Positions 45,316-54,955 of a DNA stretch of 64,000 bases are shown piece after piece. The stretch lies in the NCBI RefSeq assembly GCF_027052235.1, contig NZ_JALUFF010000064.1, positions 1 through 64,000 on the forward strand, written 5' to 3'. Origin of the DNA: Thermococcus sp. Its GTDB lineage: Archaea > Methanobacteriota_B > Thermococci > Thermococcales > Thermococcaceae. The notes beneath the pieces are model-generated. The model was not told the DNA's origin, ran no database searches, and saw only the letters and a program-made list of their open reading frames with translations. A program made the translations under genes and the position numbers. How positions within the stretch are numbered: the stretch's first letter is position 1; each line of letters opens with the position of its first letter.

Positions 45316-46785
45316 ATGAGGAAGCTGTTCGGTCTTCTCGTCATTCTGTTGCTCGGCCTTAGTGTGGTTGCCAGTGGGTGTATAAGCGGAGGAGGAACCT
45401 CCAGCGGAACGGGCACCGGCACCGCCGGCGGTAAGGGAATAACCCTCGTAATCGTTACCAGGCACGACACAACGATCCAGTACAAGGTCAAGCAACTCTT
45501 CCTTCAGAGCGACATAGCGAAGAAGTACCACATCACCAACCTCAAGTTCATCAACGTTCCAGAGGCCCTCTGGCCCCAGTACATCAAGCAAGGAGCGGAC
45601 ATTGGCTGGGGTGGAGGACCGACCCTCTTCGATGACATGTACAAGATGGGCTATCTCCAGCCGATAACCGACCAGAAGATACTCGACCTCCTCGGCAAGC
45701 AGATACCGACCGAGCTGGCCGGCATGGCAATGATAAGGAAGAACGGAACCAAGGTTTATTGGATAGCCGCGGCCCTCTCGTCCTTCGGTTTCACCGTCAA
45801 CAAGCAGATTCTCCAGAAGCAGAACCTCCCGTTCCCCAAGAAGTGGGAGGACATTGCTTCAGTTGACTGGGCCCGTGACCCGCCGATGTACGGCATAGCC
45901 GACCCGACTAGGAGCACCTCCAACACGAGGATTTACCAGATCATCCTCCAGGCCTTTGGATGGGAGGAGGGCTGGCGCATAATGACGATAATAGCCGCTA
46001 ACTCAAGGATATACGAGGCAAGTGACGCCGTCAGGGATGCCGTCATAAACGGTGAGATTGCGGCTGGAAACACCATTGACTTCTACGGCTACACCGCAAT
46101 GAAGCAGAACCCGAATTGTATCTACGTCATCCCCGAGGGGGAGAGCATCATCAACGGAGACCCGATAGCCCTGCTCAAGTACAGCAAGCACCCCACCGAG
46201 GCCCAGGCCTTTATCTACTGGGTTCTTACCGAGGGACAGGCCGTCTGGATGAGCCCCGACATCAACAGGCTCCCGATAAACGAGGCGATATTCAACAAGA
46301 CCATCACAGAGCAGGAGGCTAAGGTTCTCTTCAACGGCAAGTACGCAGGAAAGACCTACGCCGAGGCAAGGCCGGCGCTTCTCAAGGCCTACAAGCTCTC
46401 CATAACCAGCAAGGGAATACCCTTCGACGACGCGAGGGCCCTCAAGACAGTTAACTCCCTCCAGTACTACTTCAAGGCAACCCTCATCGACGCGAACGGC
46501 CCGCTCCACCAAGCATGGATGGCAATCGTAAAGGCTTACAAGGACGGAAAGATAACCAAGGATCAGTTCGAGAAGCTCAAGAAAGAGCTGACAGACCCGA
46601 TACAGTTCAAAGACCCGCTGAGCGGACAGACGGTTACCTTCACCGAGGACTACGCAGCTAAAATAAACGACAAGATAGCCACCGATGCGGGCTTCCAGAG
46701 CCAGCTCATGCAGGAGTGGCGCCAGGCTGCAATCGACAAGTACAACAAGGTGCTGAGCGACCTCAAGAGCATGGAAGGTAGCTGA
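45316..46785 (+). CDS. ABC transporter substrate-binding lipoprotein
   Basis: A 489-residue extracellular binding protein. The N-terminus is a lipoprotein signal with lipobox VASGC (lipidated Cys22) and a Gly/Ser/Thr linker. The mature part has the two-lobed binding fold of the iron(III)/thiamine/polyamine class (TLVIVTRHDTTIQYKVKQLF, GADIGWGGGPTLFDDMYK, FTVNKQILQKQNLPFPKKWE, YGIADPTRSTSNTR). Together with the permease and ATPase behind it, it forms one importer. The substrate is not clear; the class takes metals or small organic ions. ATG 45316 follows GGGGGTGGGGATCGCC. Confidence 0.9.
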   Translation: MRKLFGLLVILLLGLSVVASGCISGGGTSSGTGTGTAGGKGITLVIVTRHDTTIQYKVKQLFLQSDIAKKYHITNLKFINVPEALWPQYIKQGADIGWGGGPTLFDDMYKMGYLQPITDQKILDLLGKQIPTELAGMAMIRKNGTKVYWIAAALSSFGFTVNKQILQKQNLPFPKKWEDIASVDWARDPPMYGIADPTRSTSNTRIYQIILQAFGWEEGWRIMTIIAANSRIYEASDAVRDAVINGEIAAGNTIDFYGYTAMKQNPNCIYVIPEGESIINGDPIALLKYSKHPTEAQAFIYWVLTEGQAVWMSPDINRLPINEAIFNKTITEQEAKVLFNGKYAGKTYAEARPALLKAYKLSITSKGIPFDDARALKTVNSLQYYFKATLIDANGPLHQAWMAIVKAYKDGKITKDQFEKLKKELTDPIQFKDPLSGQTVTFTEDYAAKINDKIATDAGFQSQLMQEWRQAAIDKYNKVLSDLKSMEGS

Positions 46786-46916
46786 TTTACAGGAAGCAGT
46801 CAAGACCTTCCTCTACTTTTCTCCCTCTTTCCACGCCCTTTTCAGAAACATTTAAATGTTTCTCGCCAATCCCCGCTTAGGTTGAGAGTGGCTATAAAAG
46901 GCGAGGTGATTCTGTC

Positions 46917-48764
46917 ATGAAGGTTAGCAAGTGGAGCGAAAGACTCTTTGGAACGCCCCTTCCGGATGCCGTCGTCATGACGTCCTTCCTGTTTCCCCTG
47001 CTGTACCTCATAGCCTTTTTGGTGATACCCGTCCTCGTGATGCTGGCAACGGCCTTCGAGTACAACGGCCATATATCGCTCTACTGGTTCAAGAGCATCT
47101 TCGGGTCGAGCTATTACTTCAATCCGCTCCATCCAGGGGGATACCTTGTGACGACGAGACCCTACGGTGACCAGGAGGTTTACTACCTCCTTGGCAAGGA
47201 TTTCGGAGTCGTCCTGAACTCGATAATAGTCTCGATAAGCGTCATGATACTGACGACAATACTCGGAACGAGCTTCGCATTCATAATGGCCCGCTACGAC
47301 TTCCCGGGCAAGAACATAATGAGGGTTCTCCTCTTCATCCCGCTCCTCGTGACGCCCTTCGTCAACGTTGTCGTCGTCAAAAAGATGTTCCTGCCCGACG
47401 GGCTTATCAACTGGATATTCTACAAGCACCTCCACCTCTTCCCCAAACCGGTCTGGATCGATGGTCTGATAGGCGTCATCATAGCCCAGACAATAACTTA
47501 CTACCCGATAGTCTACCTCAACGCTTACGCGAGCTTCATAAACATCGACCCCAGCCTTGAGGAGCAGGCCGAGAACCTTGGGAGCAGGGGCTTCCACCTC
47601 TTCAGGACTGTGACCTTCCCGCTCGCCCTGCCCGGTATAACCGCCGGTGCGATCCTCGTTGGAATCTTCAGCCTTGAAGACCTCGCCGCGCCAATCGTCT
47701 TTCAGGGCAGCAACATCGCGAAGAAGCTCATGTCATACCAGATTTACAGCTCCTTCGTCTCCGGCTTCGCCGTCGGGAATCCCCAGATGGCAGCTCTGGC
47801 ACTCGTAATGCTCACGATAGCCCTCATAATGTTCCTTGCCGTCAGATGGTACGTCGGCCTGAGGCAGTACGCTATGCTGAGCAAGGGCGGCAGGTGGAAG
47901 CCGAGGGTTGCAAAGCCCAAGTGGTGGCAGGCGTTACTCATAGCATTTGTAGCAATCCCAACGCTCCTCCTGACGATATTCCCGCAGATAGGCGTTGTCC
48001 TTCTGGCCTTCTCGAAGAGCTGGTACGGAACGTGGCCGAGCGAGTTTACGCTGGAGAACATGAAGGCGATCCTCACCCAGCCTGATATAGTGAGGGTCAT
48101 AGAGAACAGCCTTCTCTATTCGACCGTTGCCATCGTCATAATAATCCTCCTCTCGCTGACGGCCTCCTATGCCTCCGGAAGGTTCAAGAAGGCAAAGCTC
48201 TCCCCGATACTCGATAGCCTTGCGACGATACCGATAGCGGTGCCGGGAATAGTCATAGCGATGAGCTATTTCTTCTTCTTCTCAAGCGTGCCCCCATTTA
48301 AGGGCAGCATTCTCGACCCCACAAACCTGCTGTACTTCTTCCCGGGAGCGGCTCTCATCCTCGCCTACTCGATAAGGCGTCTTCCCTTTGCGGCACGCTC
48401 AATATCGGCTGGAATTCAGCAGGTTCACGTGTCCCTTGAGGAGGCAGCTATGAACCTCGGGGCTGGCAGGTGGAAGGCACTCACCAGCGTCCTTCTACCT
48501 CTGATATACCTCAACCTCCTCGGAGGTGCGATGCTCAGCTTCGTTTACTGTATGAGCGAGACCAGCGTCGGCATCACACTCGGTTCGATAAACTCCACAT
48601 GGTACCCGATAACGGCGAAGATGAAGGAGCTGATCATAGGCGCTGTGGGTAGCGCCAACCTCGCCGCCGCGCTGGGTGTGTTCCTGATGGTCGTCCAGAT
48701 AACGGCCATTGTGATAGCCAACGTGATAACCAAGCAGAGGTACTCCTTCATAGGTCTCACATGA
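46917..48764 (+). CDS. ABC transporter permease, fused two-domain
   Basis: A 615-residue permease with about twelve membrane helices, the two homologous halves fused. Each half keeps an EAA coupling loop, EEQAENLGSRGFHLFRTVTF in the first and EEAAMNLGAGRWKALTSVLL in the second, which docks to the ATPase. Fusion of the two halves is typical of the Fe3+/thiamine (FbpB/ThiP-like) permease group. It follows the lipoprotein gene by 131 bases and precedes the ATPase gene by a few bases. Confidence 0.93.
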   Translation: MKVSKWSERLFGTPLPDAVVMTSFLFPLLYLIAFLVIPVLVMLATAFEYNGHISLYWFKSIFGSSYYFNPLHPGGYLVTTRPYGDQEVYYLLGKDFGVVLNSIIVSISVMILTTILGTSFAFIMARYDFPGKNIMRVLLFIPLLVTPFVNVVVVKKMFLPDGLINWIFYKHLHLFPKPVWIDGLIGVIIAQTITYYPIVYLNAYASFINIDPSLEEQAENLGSRGFHLFRTVTFPLALPGITAGAILVGIFSLEDLAAPIVFQGSNIAKKLMSYQIYSSFVSGFAVGNPQMAALALVMLTIALIMFLAVRWYVGLRQYAMLSKGGRWKPRVAKPKWWQALLIAFVAIPTLLLTIFPQIGVVLLAFSKSWYGTWPSEFTLENMKAILTQPDIVRVIENSLLYSTVAIVIIILLSLTASYASGRFKKAKLSPILDSLATIPIAVPGIVIAMSYFFFFSSVPPFKGSILDPTNLLYFFPGAALILAYSIRRLPFAARSISAGIQQVHVSLEEAAMNLGAGRWKALTSVLLPLIYLNLLGGAMLSFVYCMSETSVGITLGSINSTWYPITAKMKELIIGAVGSANLAAALGVFLMVVQITAIVIANVITKQRYSFIGLT

Positions 48765-48774
48765 GGTGATGGAG

Positions 48775-49839
48775 ATGGTTGACGTTAAGCTTGAAAACAT
48801 CGTCAAGACCTTTGATGGAACGACCGCCCTCAAGGGTATAAGCCTCAGCATAAAGCACAGGGAGCTCTTCACACTGCTCGGCCCGAGCGGGTGTGGAAAG
48901 TCGACGACACTGAGAATCATAGCGGGCCTCGATTATCCCGACACCGGGCACATCTACTTCGGCGATGAGGAGGTGACCTACCTCCCCTCCTACGAGAGGG
49001 GTGCCGTGCTTGTCTTCCAGAACTACGCCCTCTGGCCCCACATGACCGTCTTTGACAACGTCGCCTACGGCCTCAAGATAAGGAAGGTTCCCAAGGAAGA
49101 GATAAGGAAGAAGGTCGAGTGGGCCCTCGAACTGGTCAAGCTCAAGGGCTTCGAGAACCGCTATCCTACCCAGCTGAGCGGTGGACAGCAGCAGCGTGTC
49201 GCCATAGCCAGAGCTTTGGTCGTTGAGCCCAAGGTTCTGCTCCTCGACGAGCCGTTGAGCAACCTCGACGCGAAGCTCAGGCTTGAGATGCGCTCGGAGA
49301 TAAGGCGCATACAGCGCGAGCTCGGAATAACGGTTATCTACGTCACCCACGACCAGGAGGAGGCAATGGCGATAAGTGACAGAATAGCCGTCATGAACGT
49401 CGGGACAATAGAGCAGATTGGAACACCGAGGGAAATCTACGAGAAGCCAAGGACGGAGTTCGTTGCGAGCTTCATGGGCAAGACCAACGTTATCCCGGCC
49501 AAGGTCGTTGAGAGGAACGGCGACCGCGTTACCGTTGAGTTCGGTAGCTTCCGCCTCGACGGTCTCCACTACACCGAGAAGAGCGACAACGTTGTGCTGG
49601 TCATCAGGCCGGAGAGGATAAAGCTCAAGCCCGGCGACAACACCGTCTCCCTCACTGGAACGGTTGACCTCATCGAGTACTATGGCTTCTTCACGGAGAT
49701 AGTGGCCCTCTTCGAGGGCGAGCTGAGGATAATCGCCAGAACGATAAGCGACAAAGAGGTCGCCGGCCTGAGGCCGACTAACCCGGTGACATTCTACATA
49801 GACAGGGACGACATAATAGTCCTCCCCAAGCAGCTCTAA
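48775..49839 (+). CDS. ABC transporter ATP-binding protein
   Basis: A 354-residue ATPase of the MalK/FbpC type. Walker A is GPSGCGKST, the Q-loop is VFQNYALWPHM, the signature is LSGGQQQR, Walker B is VLLLDEPLSNLDAKL and the H-loop is VTHDQEEAM. The C-terminal ~110 residues form a TOBE/OB regulatory domain (NVIPAKVVERNGDRVTVEF, VLVIRPERIKLK). It energises the permease encoded directly upstream. The start may be ATG 48769 or 48775; the second is better spaced from GAGGTGATGGAG. Confidence 0.95.
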   Translation: MVDVKLENIVKTFDGTTALKGISLSIKHRELFTLLGPSGCGKSTTLRIIAGLDYPDTGHIYFGDEEVTYLPSYERGAVLVFQNYALWPHMTVFDNVAYGLKIRKVPKEEIRKKVEWALELVKLKGFENRYPTQLSGGQQQRVAIARALVVEPKVLLLDEPLSNLDAKLRLEMRSEIRRIQRELGITVIYVTHDQEEAMAISDRIAVMNVGTIEQIGTPREIYEKPRTEFVASFMGKTNVIPAKVVERNGDRVTVEFGSFRLDGLHYTEKSDNVVLVIRPERIKLKPGDNTVSLTGTVDLIEYYGFFTEIVALFEGELRIIARTISDKEVAGLRPTNPVTFYIDRDDIIVLPKQL

Positions 49840-49850
49840 TCCCTTTTCTT

Positions 49851-50420
49851 TTGGTGGTCGACTTGCTCGTGGAGAACCTCCTATACGAGATGCTCCTCGT
49901 TACGAGAACAAACGTTACCCCGGTCGGGGTTGTCCGGAGGGGAAATTCTCTGAACTTCAAGCTCTTCCCTGGAAAGAGCTTCAGAGAGCTTAAGGTTGAC
50001 AGCCACGTGGCAATCCAGGCAACCAACGACCCCGAGCTACTCGTGAGAACCGCGTTGAACCTTCCCGTTGAGCTGGAGTTCGAGGAGCGGGAACCCTACC
50101 GCTGGATCAAAGGACTTCCGGGGTGGCTGGGAGAGGCCAGCTGTGCCGAGGAAACCTGGAGGGACGAGATTGGCGAGACCAAAGTTTTAAAGTGTAGCCT
50201 AAAGCCCGAGGAGGAAATCCCCGGCAGGCTCCCTCAGAGGCCCTTCACGAGGGCAGACTGCCTCCTCGTGGAGATGGCCGTTCTCTTTACGCGTTATCTT
50301 GTCTCCCCAAGAAAAGCCATCAGGGACGAGATACTCAGGCTTTACACTACCTACCGTCGCCTCGGCGGTTCCTCAGAGAGCGCCGAATACATAATCGGCC
50401 GTTTAGACCGAAGCCAGTAG
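49851..50420 (+). CDS. DUF447 family protein (flavin-reductase-like barrel)
   Basis: About 185-189 residues of the DUF447 family, archaeal proteins with an FMN-binding split-barrel core: YEMLLVTRTNVTPVGVVRRG at the start, LFPGKSFRELKVDSHVAIQA, and a helical end (FTRADCLLVEMAVLFTRYL). Ligand and reaction are unknown. The start is GTG 49851 or TTG 49863, the latter eight bases after GGTGG. It follows the ABC ATPase gene by only 12 to 24 bases and is likely in the same transcript. Confidence 0.8.
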   Translation: MVVDLLVENLLYEMLLVTRTNVTPVGVVRRGNSLNFKLFPGKSFRELKVDSHVAIQATNDPELLVRTALNLPVELEFEEREPYRWIKGLPGWLGEASCAEETWRDEIGETKVLKCSLKPEEEIPGRLPQRPFTRADCLLVEMAVLFTRYLVSPRKAIRDEILRLYTTYRRLGGSSESAEYIIGRLDRSQ

Positions 50421-50488
50421 GCAGTGTTACCCAAAGATGGGTAGGGAAATGTTTTAAGCAATTTTTCTCCCCTTTCTCAGGTGATACC

Positions 50489-52525
50489 ATGAAGAGGCGC
50501 CTCTTGGCCCTGTTCGTTGTTCTGTTCAGTGCAATGGCCATCGCCAACGTGGGCACAGTTTCGGCAAGCGAGTACTCCTACACCTACAGCAAGTTCCTCT
50601 ACCAGCCGGCCCCGGTAGTTCCCGCGATGGCAGTCCCGGGAGGGAACTTCACGCTCTACTTTAGGGGTGACATCAACAGCATAGACTCAATAACCGCCGT
50701 TTCGATACTCCACGGTCCCTACCAGCTCCACATTCTAGATGCGAGCTTCAGTAAAGGAGGAAAAAACTATGCGGTGGTAGCGGTTCCCGAGGACATAGTG
50801 CCCGACGACTACTTCCTGATAATCAAGACCAACAAGGGAACCCTTGTCCTCCCGAACGGCCTCAAGGTCTTCAAGGAGTGGCCGAAGACGCTTAAGCTCG
50901 CATGGGTGAGCGACACCCACGTGACCAGCGGTTCCAAGGTCGGCTTTGTCTGCGGGGAGTACTTCCAGAGGGACATCTACAAGCTCGAACAGATGTGCTC
51001 CAACCCGATACCGCTCCACAGTGTCGTTGCCACCGACAGCGCCTACACCTACTGGGCGATGAAGGGCGCGACGCTGTTGATAAACACGGGAGACGAGGTT
51101 GATACGAGCAGTGACCTCACCGGTTACAACATCATGTTCAACATCGTAAAGAAGGCCACCGCAGCTGGACTGCCCGTCGTCGGAATCAAGGGCAACCACG
51201 ACGATCCGCCGACGGTCTACACCCAGCTCCTCGGGCCGAGGTACTTTTACATAACAATTGGGAAGTTCATAATAATCGGCCTCGACACCGGTGGCGATAG
51301 AGGTTACCCGACGATGGACGAAATCGAGTGGATGGAGAAGGTTCTCGACGAGCACAAGGGCTACACGCCGATAGTCCTCTACCACCACCCGTTCTTCTTT
51401 GCACCGCGCTGGAACTACCTGGGTGGAATTATCAAGGGCCTTGACCCAAGCACTGACTGGGATCAGATTAAGGACTACATCGGGCGCTACTGGGGTGCCA
51501 ACCAGGAGGTCGCCAAGCGCTTCCTTGAGGACGTCGTCAAGTACAACATCCCGCTCACAATGAGTGGTCACATCCACCACGACATGTTCTGGCTCTACAT
51601 CGACAAGAGCGGCAACAGGCATTACTTCGTGACCCTCACAAGCACCGGCGCGCCGGACAAGGAGACCAACCCGCAGACCATAAAGACCCACAGCCCGACT
51701 TGGTACGGTAGCAACCTCGTTGTTATAAGCGAGAACGGGAGCGTTTCGATGCCCTACGTTCACGTGAACATAAAGAACAACAAGGTTCAGAGCGATTTTA
51801 TGAGCGTTCCTGTTCCGCAGGAGTTCATAGTCTTCAGGCATGAGAGCGAGCTTGGCTCGGCGGTAAAGTTCATCAACGAGCTCAACGAGAGCATCAGCGG
51901 GCCGATAGTGCTGGAGATACCCAAGGGCGCCAAAGTTGACCCGAGCGTGACCAACGTCACCTACAAGGTCATCGGCGAGAGGCAGATTGGCGACAGGTAC
52001 TACATGCTCGTCAACCTCACCGTGCCAACTGGAGTGTCCCAGATAGTCGTTGACACCGCCAAGGACACCGAAAAGCCACAGGTTCAGATAGCCTATCTCC
52101 AGCCGAGTCGTCCGCGCCCGAAGTCCCCGTTCATGGCCTACATAGTGGCCAGCGACAACCTCGGCCTCAGGAACCTCTACGCGGTCGTATACGACTCCAA
52201 CGGCAATCCAGTTAAGTTCGGAAAGGTTACCAAGTTCCCGGCCGAACCTGCCAGCGGAAAGCCCGGCGACAACTTCTACATCCTTGAGTTCCCAGCTCTT
52301 GAGAAGGGCAACTACAAGCTTGAAATCGTCGCAGAGGACTTCTACGGCAACAGGGCAACCATAACCAAGGAGCTCGCCATAGGCACCGAGACCACCAAGG
52401 CCACAACTTCATCACAGGCGTCCAAGACGAGTTCAACTTCAACTTCCACCACCAACAAGGTCTGCGGACCGGCCCTCGTGGTGGCACTGGCAGTCCTACC
52501 ACTCCTCCTAAGGAAGAGAAAGTGA
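50489..52525 (+). CDS. Secreted metallophosphoesterase with CGP-CTERM
   Basis: A 678-residue cell-surface enzyme. A signal peptide precedes a beta domain and a calcineurin-type phosphoesterase with all five metal motifs (WVSDTHVTSG, INTGDEVDTSSD, KGNHDDPP, LYHHPFFFAPRW, MSGHIHHDMF). Then come an Ig-like region with repeated beta strands (QIAYLQPSRPRPKSPFMAYI), a Thr/Ser-rich linker and the CGP-CTERM tail. It likely hydrolyses extracellular phosphomonoesters or diesters. Next to the ABC importer it could feed that importer with a released solute. GGTGATACC precedes the ATG. Confidence 0.92.
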   Translation: MKRRLLALFVVLFSAMAIANVGTVSASEYSYTYSKFLYQPAPVVPAMAVPGGNFTLYFRGDINSIDSITAVSILHGPYQLHILDASFSKGGKNYAVVAVPEDIVPDDYFLIIKTNKGTLVLPNGLKVFKEWPKTLKLAWVSDTHVTSGSKVGFVCGEYFQRDIYKLEQMCSNPIPLHSVVATDSAYTYWAMKGATLLINTGDEVDTSSDLTGYNIMFNIVKKATAAGLPVVGIKGNHDDPPTVYTQLLGPRYFYITIGKFIIIGLDTGGDRGYPTMDEIEWMEKVLDEHKGYTPIVLYHHPFFFAPRWNYLGGIIKGLDPSTDWDQIKDYIGRYWGANQEVAKRFLEDVVKYNIPLTMSGHIHHDMFWLYIDKSGNRHYFVTLTSTGAPDKETNPQTIKTHSPTWYGSNLVVISENGSVSMPYVHVNIKNNKVQSDFMSVPVPQEFIVFRHESELGSAVKFINELNESISGPIVLEIPKGAKVDPSVTNVTYKVIGERQIGDRYYMLVNLTVPTGVSQIVVDTAKDTEKPQVQIAYLQPSRPRPKSPFMAYIVASDNLGLRNLYAVVYDSNGNPVKFGKVTKFPAEPASGKPGDNFYILEFPALEKGNYKLEIVAEDFYGNRATITKELAIGTETTKATTSSQASKTSSTSTSTTNKVCGPALVVALAVLPLLLRKRK

Positions 52526-52527
52526 AC
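52438..52527 (+). repeat. CGP-CTERM-coding inverted repeat, copy 2
   Basis: The 90-base partner of 18438-18527 in opposite orientation, differing at two positions only, and covering the Thr-rich linker end, the sorting tail, the stop codon and two bases after it. Sequence similarity ends sharply just past the stop. Recent duplication or gene conversion between CGP-CTERM genes is the simplest explanation. Confidence 0.85.
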
Positions 52528-52594
52528 TTTTTCCCTCTACTTTTCTTTCGATATCCATTTAAACGACTTCTCCAATTTATCTCCGGTGAAGGCC

Positions 52595-53236
52595 ATGACA
52601 AGAAAGCTCTACTACGAAGACGCCTACCTTAAGGAGGCCAGAGCGAAGATTCTGGAGGTCAAGGGTAATGCCCTGCTCCTCGACCAGACGATTTTCTACC
52701 CGACAGGCGGTGGCCAGCCCCATGACAGGGGAACCATAAACGGTGTTGAGGTTCTCGACGTTTATAAGGATGAAAAAGGGAACGTCTGGCACGTCGTTGC
52801 CGAGCCGGAGAAGTTCAGGGTTGGGGATGAGGTCGAGCTCAAAATAGACTGGGACTACCGCTACAAGCTCATGAGAATCCACAGCGCAATGCATCTTTTA
52901 GAGCATGTCCTCAATGAGGTACTTCCCGGGAAGTGGGAGCTCTACGGGAGCGGGATGAGCGCGGAGAAGGGGCGCTACGACATAGTTTATCCCGAGAACG
53001 TCAACAAGTACAAGGAGAAAATCATCGAGACATTCAACCGCTACGTTGACGAGGGCGGTGAGATGAAGATATGGTGGGAAGGGGAAACGCGCTACACCCA
53101 GATAAGGGACTTCGAGGTCATCCCCTGTGGTGGAACCCACGTGAGGGATATAAAGGAGATAGGGCATCTAAAGAAGCTCAAGCGCTCCAGTCTCGGAAGG
53201 GGAAAGCAGAGGCTTGAGATATGGCTTGAGGACTGA
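52595..53236 (+). CDS. alaX: Alanyl-tRNA editing protein AlaX
   Basis: A 213-residue stand-alone editing enzyme that hydrolyses Ser- or Gly-mischarged tRNA-Ala. The FYPTGGGQPHDRG loop, HSAMHLLEH (His96, His100) and CGGTHVRD (Cys178, His182) supply the zinc ligands, as in the AlaRS editing domain. The length fits the AlaX-M type. ATG 52595 follows GGTGAAGGCC. It lies alone between the CGP-CTERM enzyme and a convergent DUF257 gene, whose stop is two bases away. Confidence 0.95.
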   Translation: MTRKLYYEDAYLKEARAKILEVKGNALLLDQTIFYPTGGGQPHDRGTINGVEVLDVYKDEKGNVWHVVAEPEKFRVGDEVELKIDWDYRYKLMRIHSAMHLLEHVLNEVLPGKWELYGSGMSAEKGRYDIVYPENVNKYKEKIIETFNRYVDEGGEMKIWWEGETRYTQIRDFEVIPCGGTHVRDIKEIGHLKKLKRSSLGRGKQRLEIWLED

Positions 53237-53238
53237 GT

Positions 53239-53895
53239 TCATTCCCCGATCAAAACTCTGACCCTGTACCCGTAGTCCTCAGGGATAATGGACTTAACGA
53301 CCCTCAGCTCAAAGCCCTTTCCCTCGAACCTGCTCTCAAGAACCCTGGTTGCATGCTCCCTCAGCTCTTTTAAGATTTTGTCGCTTATTAAGTCCTTGTT
53401 TATGATGTACAGGGTGATGCGGCTTTTGTCACCAAGATGGGGTCTGAGAAGGTACCCAAATATTCTCTCCCTTTCCTTTGGATCGTTCTCATGGCTTAAA
53501 AGAACCTTGTCAAAACCAACCACAACCCTGAACCTGTGCTTCCCTGTTAAGGGTTTTAGGATTTCTTCATAGTGCTTCTTCCGCACCGGAGGCTCCTCGT
53601 TCAGATCAACTTTTCCGAGTATGTTTCCCGTTGGGATTATGCCTCCCATCTTGATTACCGGAGAGCCGTCTATCAGAGAGGTATCCACGCCGGAGAGATG
53701 CAGGTGAGTCCTGAATACGTGGAGCTGGTCGAGTTCGTCAACTATTATAACTTTACCCCCGTTGGTAAGACCCTTCAAGATTTCGTAGAAGAGCATATGC
53801 ACGGGTCCCTCTGGAGTATATTCAATTATTACATCCTCCCCAAGTTGAAGTTCCTGTATGAACTTTTCGAACGATACACTCTTCTCATCGACCAT
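53239..53895 (-). CDS. DUF257 family protein (KaiC/RecA-like fold), copy 2
   Basis: A 218-residue second DUF257 member, distantly similar to the copy at 39.1-39.7 kb (GKVIIVDELDQLHVFRTHLH matches NIVVIDVLDTFREYQSHLS; SPVIKMGGIIPTGNILGKV matches VKVIKVGGRYEVGKI). No ATP-binding loop is visible. The function is unknown. ATG 53895 has GAGGTGAGTATT upstream; GTG 53904 is less likely. It is convergent with alaX. Confidence 0.8.
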   Translation of the reverse strand: MVDEKSVSFEKFIQELQLGEDVIIEYTPEGPVHMLFYEILKGLTNGGKVIIVDELDQLHVFRTHLHLSGVDTSLIDGSPVIKMGGIIPTGNILGKVDLNEEPPVRKKHYEEILKPLTGKHRFRVVVGFDKVLLSHENDPKERERIFGYLLRPHLGDKSRITLYIINKDLISDKILKELREHATRVLESRFEGKGFELRVVKSIIPEDYGYRVRVLIGE

Positions 53896-53959
53896 AATAC
53901 TCACCTCATGTTGGAAAAAGATAAGGGCCGTAAAAACGTTTCGATATTAACGTCTCCTT

Positions 53960-54955
53960 TTATTTTTCGAACACGTAAAAGTACCTTTCAAGGCTTTTAT
54001 GAACCCTCTGGTAATACTTTCCGACCAGCCTGAAGCCGAGCTTTCCGGCCTCTTCCTCCCCCCTGAAGTCCGCGGGAAAGGCTATGGCAAGCCTGCCTCC
54101 CGGCTGTAGAACGCTGTAGATGCTCCTTAAAACCGCCCTGTAGAGGTCGTTCCTTTTTCTTCCCGCGAGAGTTGCCGAGGTTCCGTAGGGGGGATCGGTC
54201 GCCACCGCCTCAAAGCGCTTTCCTGGAAAGAACTCCTCCAGTCTTGTGGCGTCCCCAAGTTTAAGCACGTAATCCCTTATCCCGTAGTGCCTAAGATTCT
54301 TCTCAGCTCCCTTAACCATCTCCGGCTTTATGTCGACACCGTAAACCTTAAGGCCGATGAGACCGGCCTCGATTAGTATCCCTCCTGCCCCCATCATCGG
54401 GTCGAGGAGCTCTTTTTTTGCCTTCGTGAGGTTTACGAGAGCCCGGGAAACCCTTGGGTGAAGGGATATCGGCCTGAAGAAGGGCCTGCGGTGGGCCTTT
54501 CTCATCTCGAATTCCTTCGGATCGAAGAAGCGGAGCCTTATTCCGGCGTAGAGTTTCTCACCGCAGTAAACCCTGACAACGGTGTCGGGCCTTGAGAGGT
54601 TCACCCTAAAACCCCGGGCGTGGATGACTGCCCCGAGCTTCCGCGGGAGGTCAGTAACGTTGTGCCTGCAGTTGGCCATTGTCTCGGTATCGACCTTGAA
54701 AGTCCCTCTGATTGGCCACTCCTCTCTCTCCGCCTTCCTGAGGAGCTCTTCAATGGAACCGGCCTCGACAATCAGCTCCCCGTACTCGTGGGCAAGGCCC
54801 AGCCTGTCGAGGTATGGAAAGGCTCTCCCGTCTCCCCTGACCTTCAGGAGAAGGTAGTCCCGGCCGAGGATCTCTCCTCCGGCCAGCTCAAGCATGGCCT
54901 TTACCTCGTCCTGTGCCATCTCCGGGAAGTTCCCGAGGATTTCAACGTAGAGCAC
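53960..54955 (-). CDS. trmG10: tRNA (guanine10-N2)-methyltransferase TrmG10
   Basis: A 331-residue tRNA methyltransferase that makes m2G/m22G at position 10, using SAM. The N-terminal THUMP domain (about 1-150, ending in [20 protein letters not shown]) binds tRNA. The Rossmann methyltransferase domain shows [27 protein letters not shown] and the catalytic DPPYG. It closely follows the Pyrococcus abyssi Trm-G10 pattern. The GTG start overlaps the end of the GNAT gene by 14 bases, so the two are co-translated. Confidence 0.93.
   Translation of the reverse strand: MLYVEILGNFPEMAQDEVKAMLELAGGEILGRDYLLLKVRGDGRAFPYLDRLGLAHEYGELIVEAGSIEELLRKAEREEWPIRGTFKVDTETMANCRHNVTDLPRKLGAVIHARGFRVNLSRPDTVVRVYCGEKLYAGIRLRFFDPKEFEMRKAHRRPFFRPISLHPRVSRALVNLTKAKKELLDPMMGAGGILIEAGLIGLKVYGVDIKPEMVKGAEKNLRHYGIRDYVLKLGDATRLEEFFPGKRFEAVATDPPYGTSATLAGRKRNDLYRAVLRSIYSVLQPGGRLAIAFPADFRGEEEAGKLGFRLVGKYYQRVHKSLERYFYVFEK

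Noticed and set aside
50735-51841. Open frame of 368 codons antisense to the metallophosphoesterase, and a similar one at 44022-45089
   Set aside because: Antisense shadows of genes with clear signal peptides, motifs and sorting tails.
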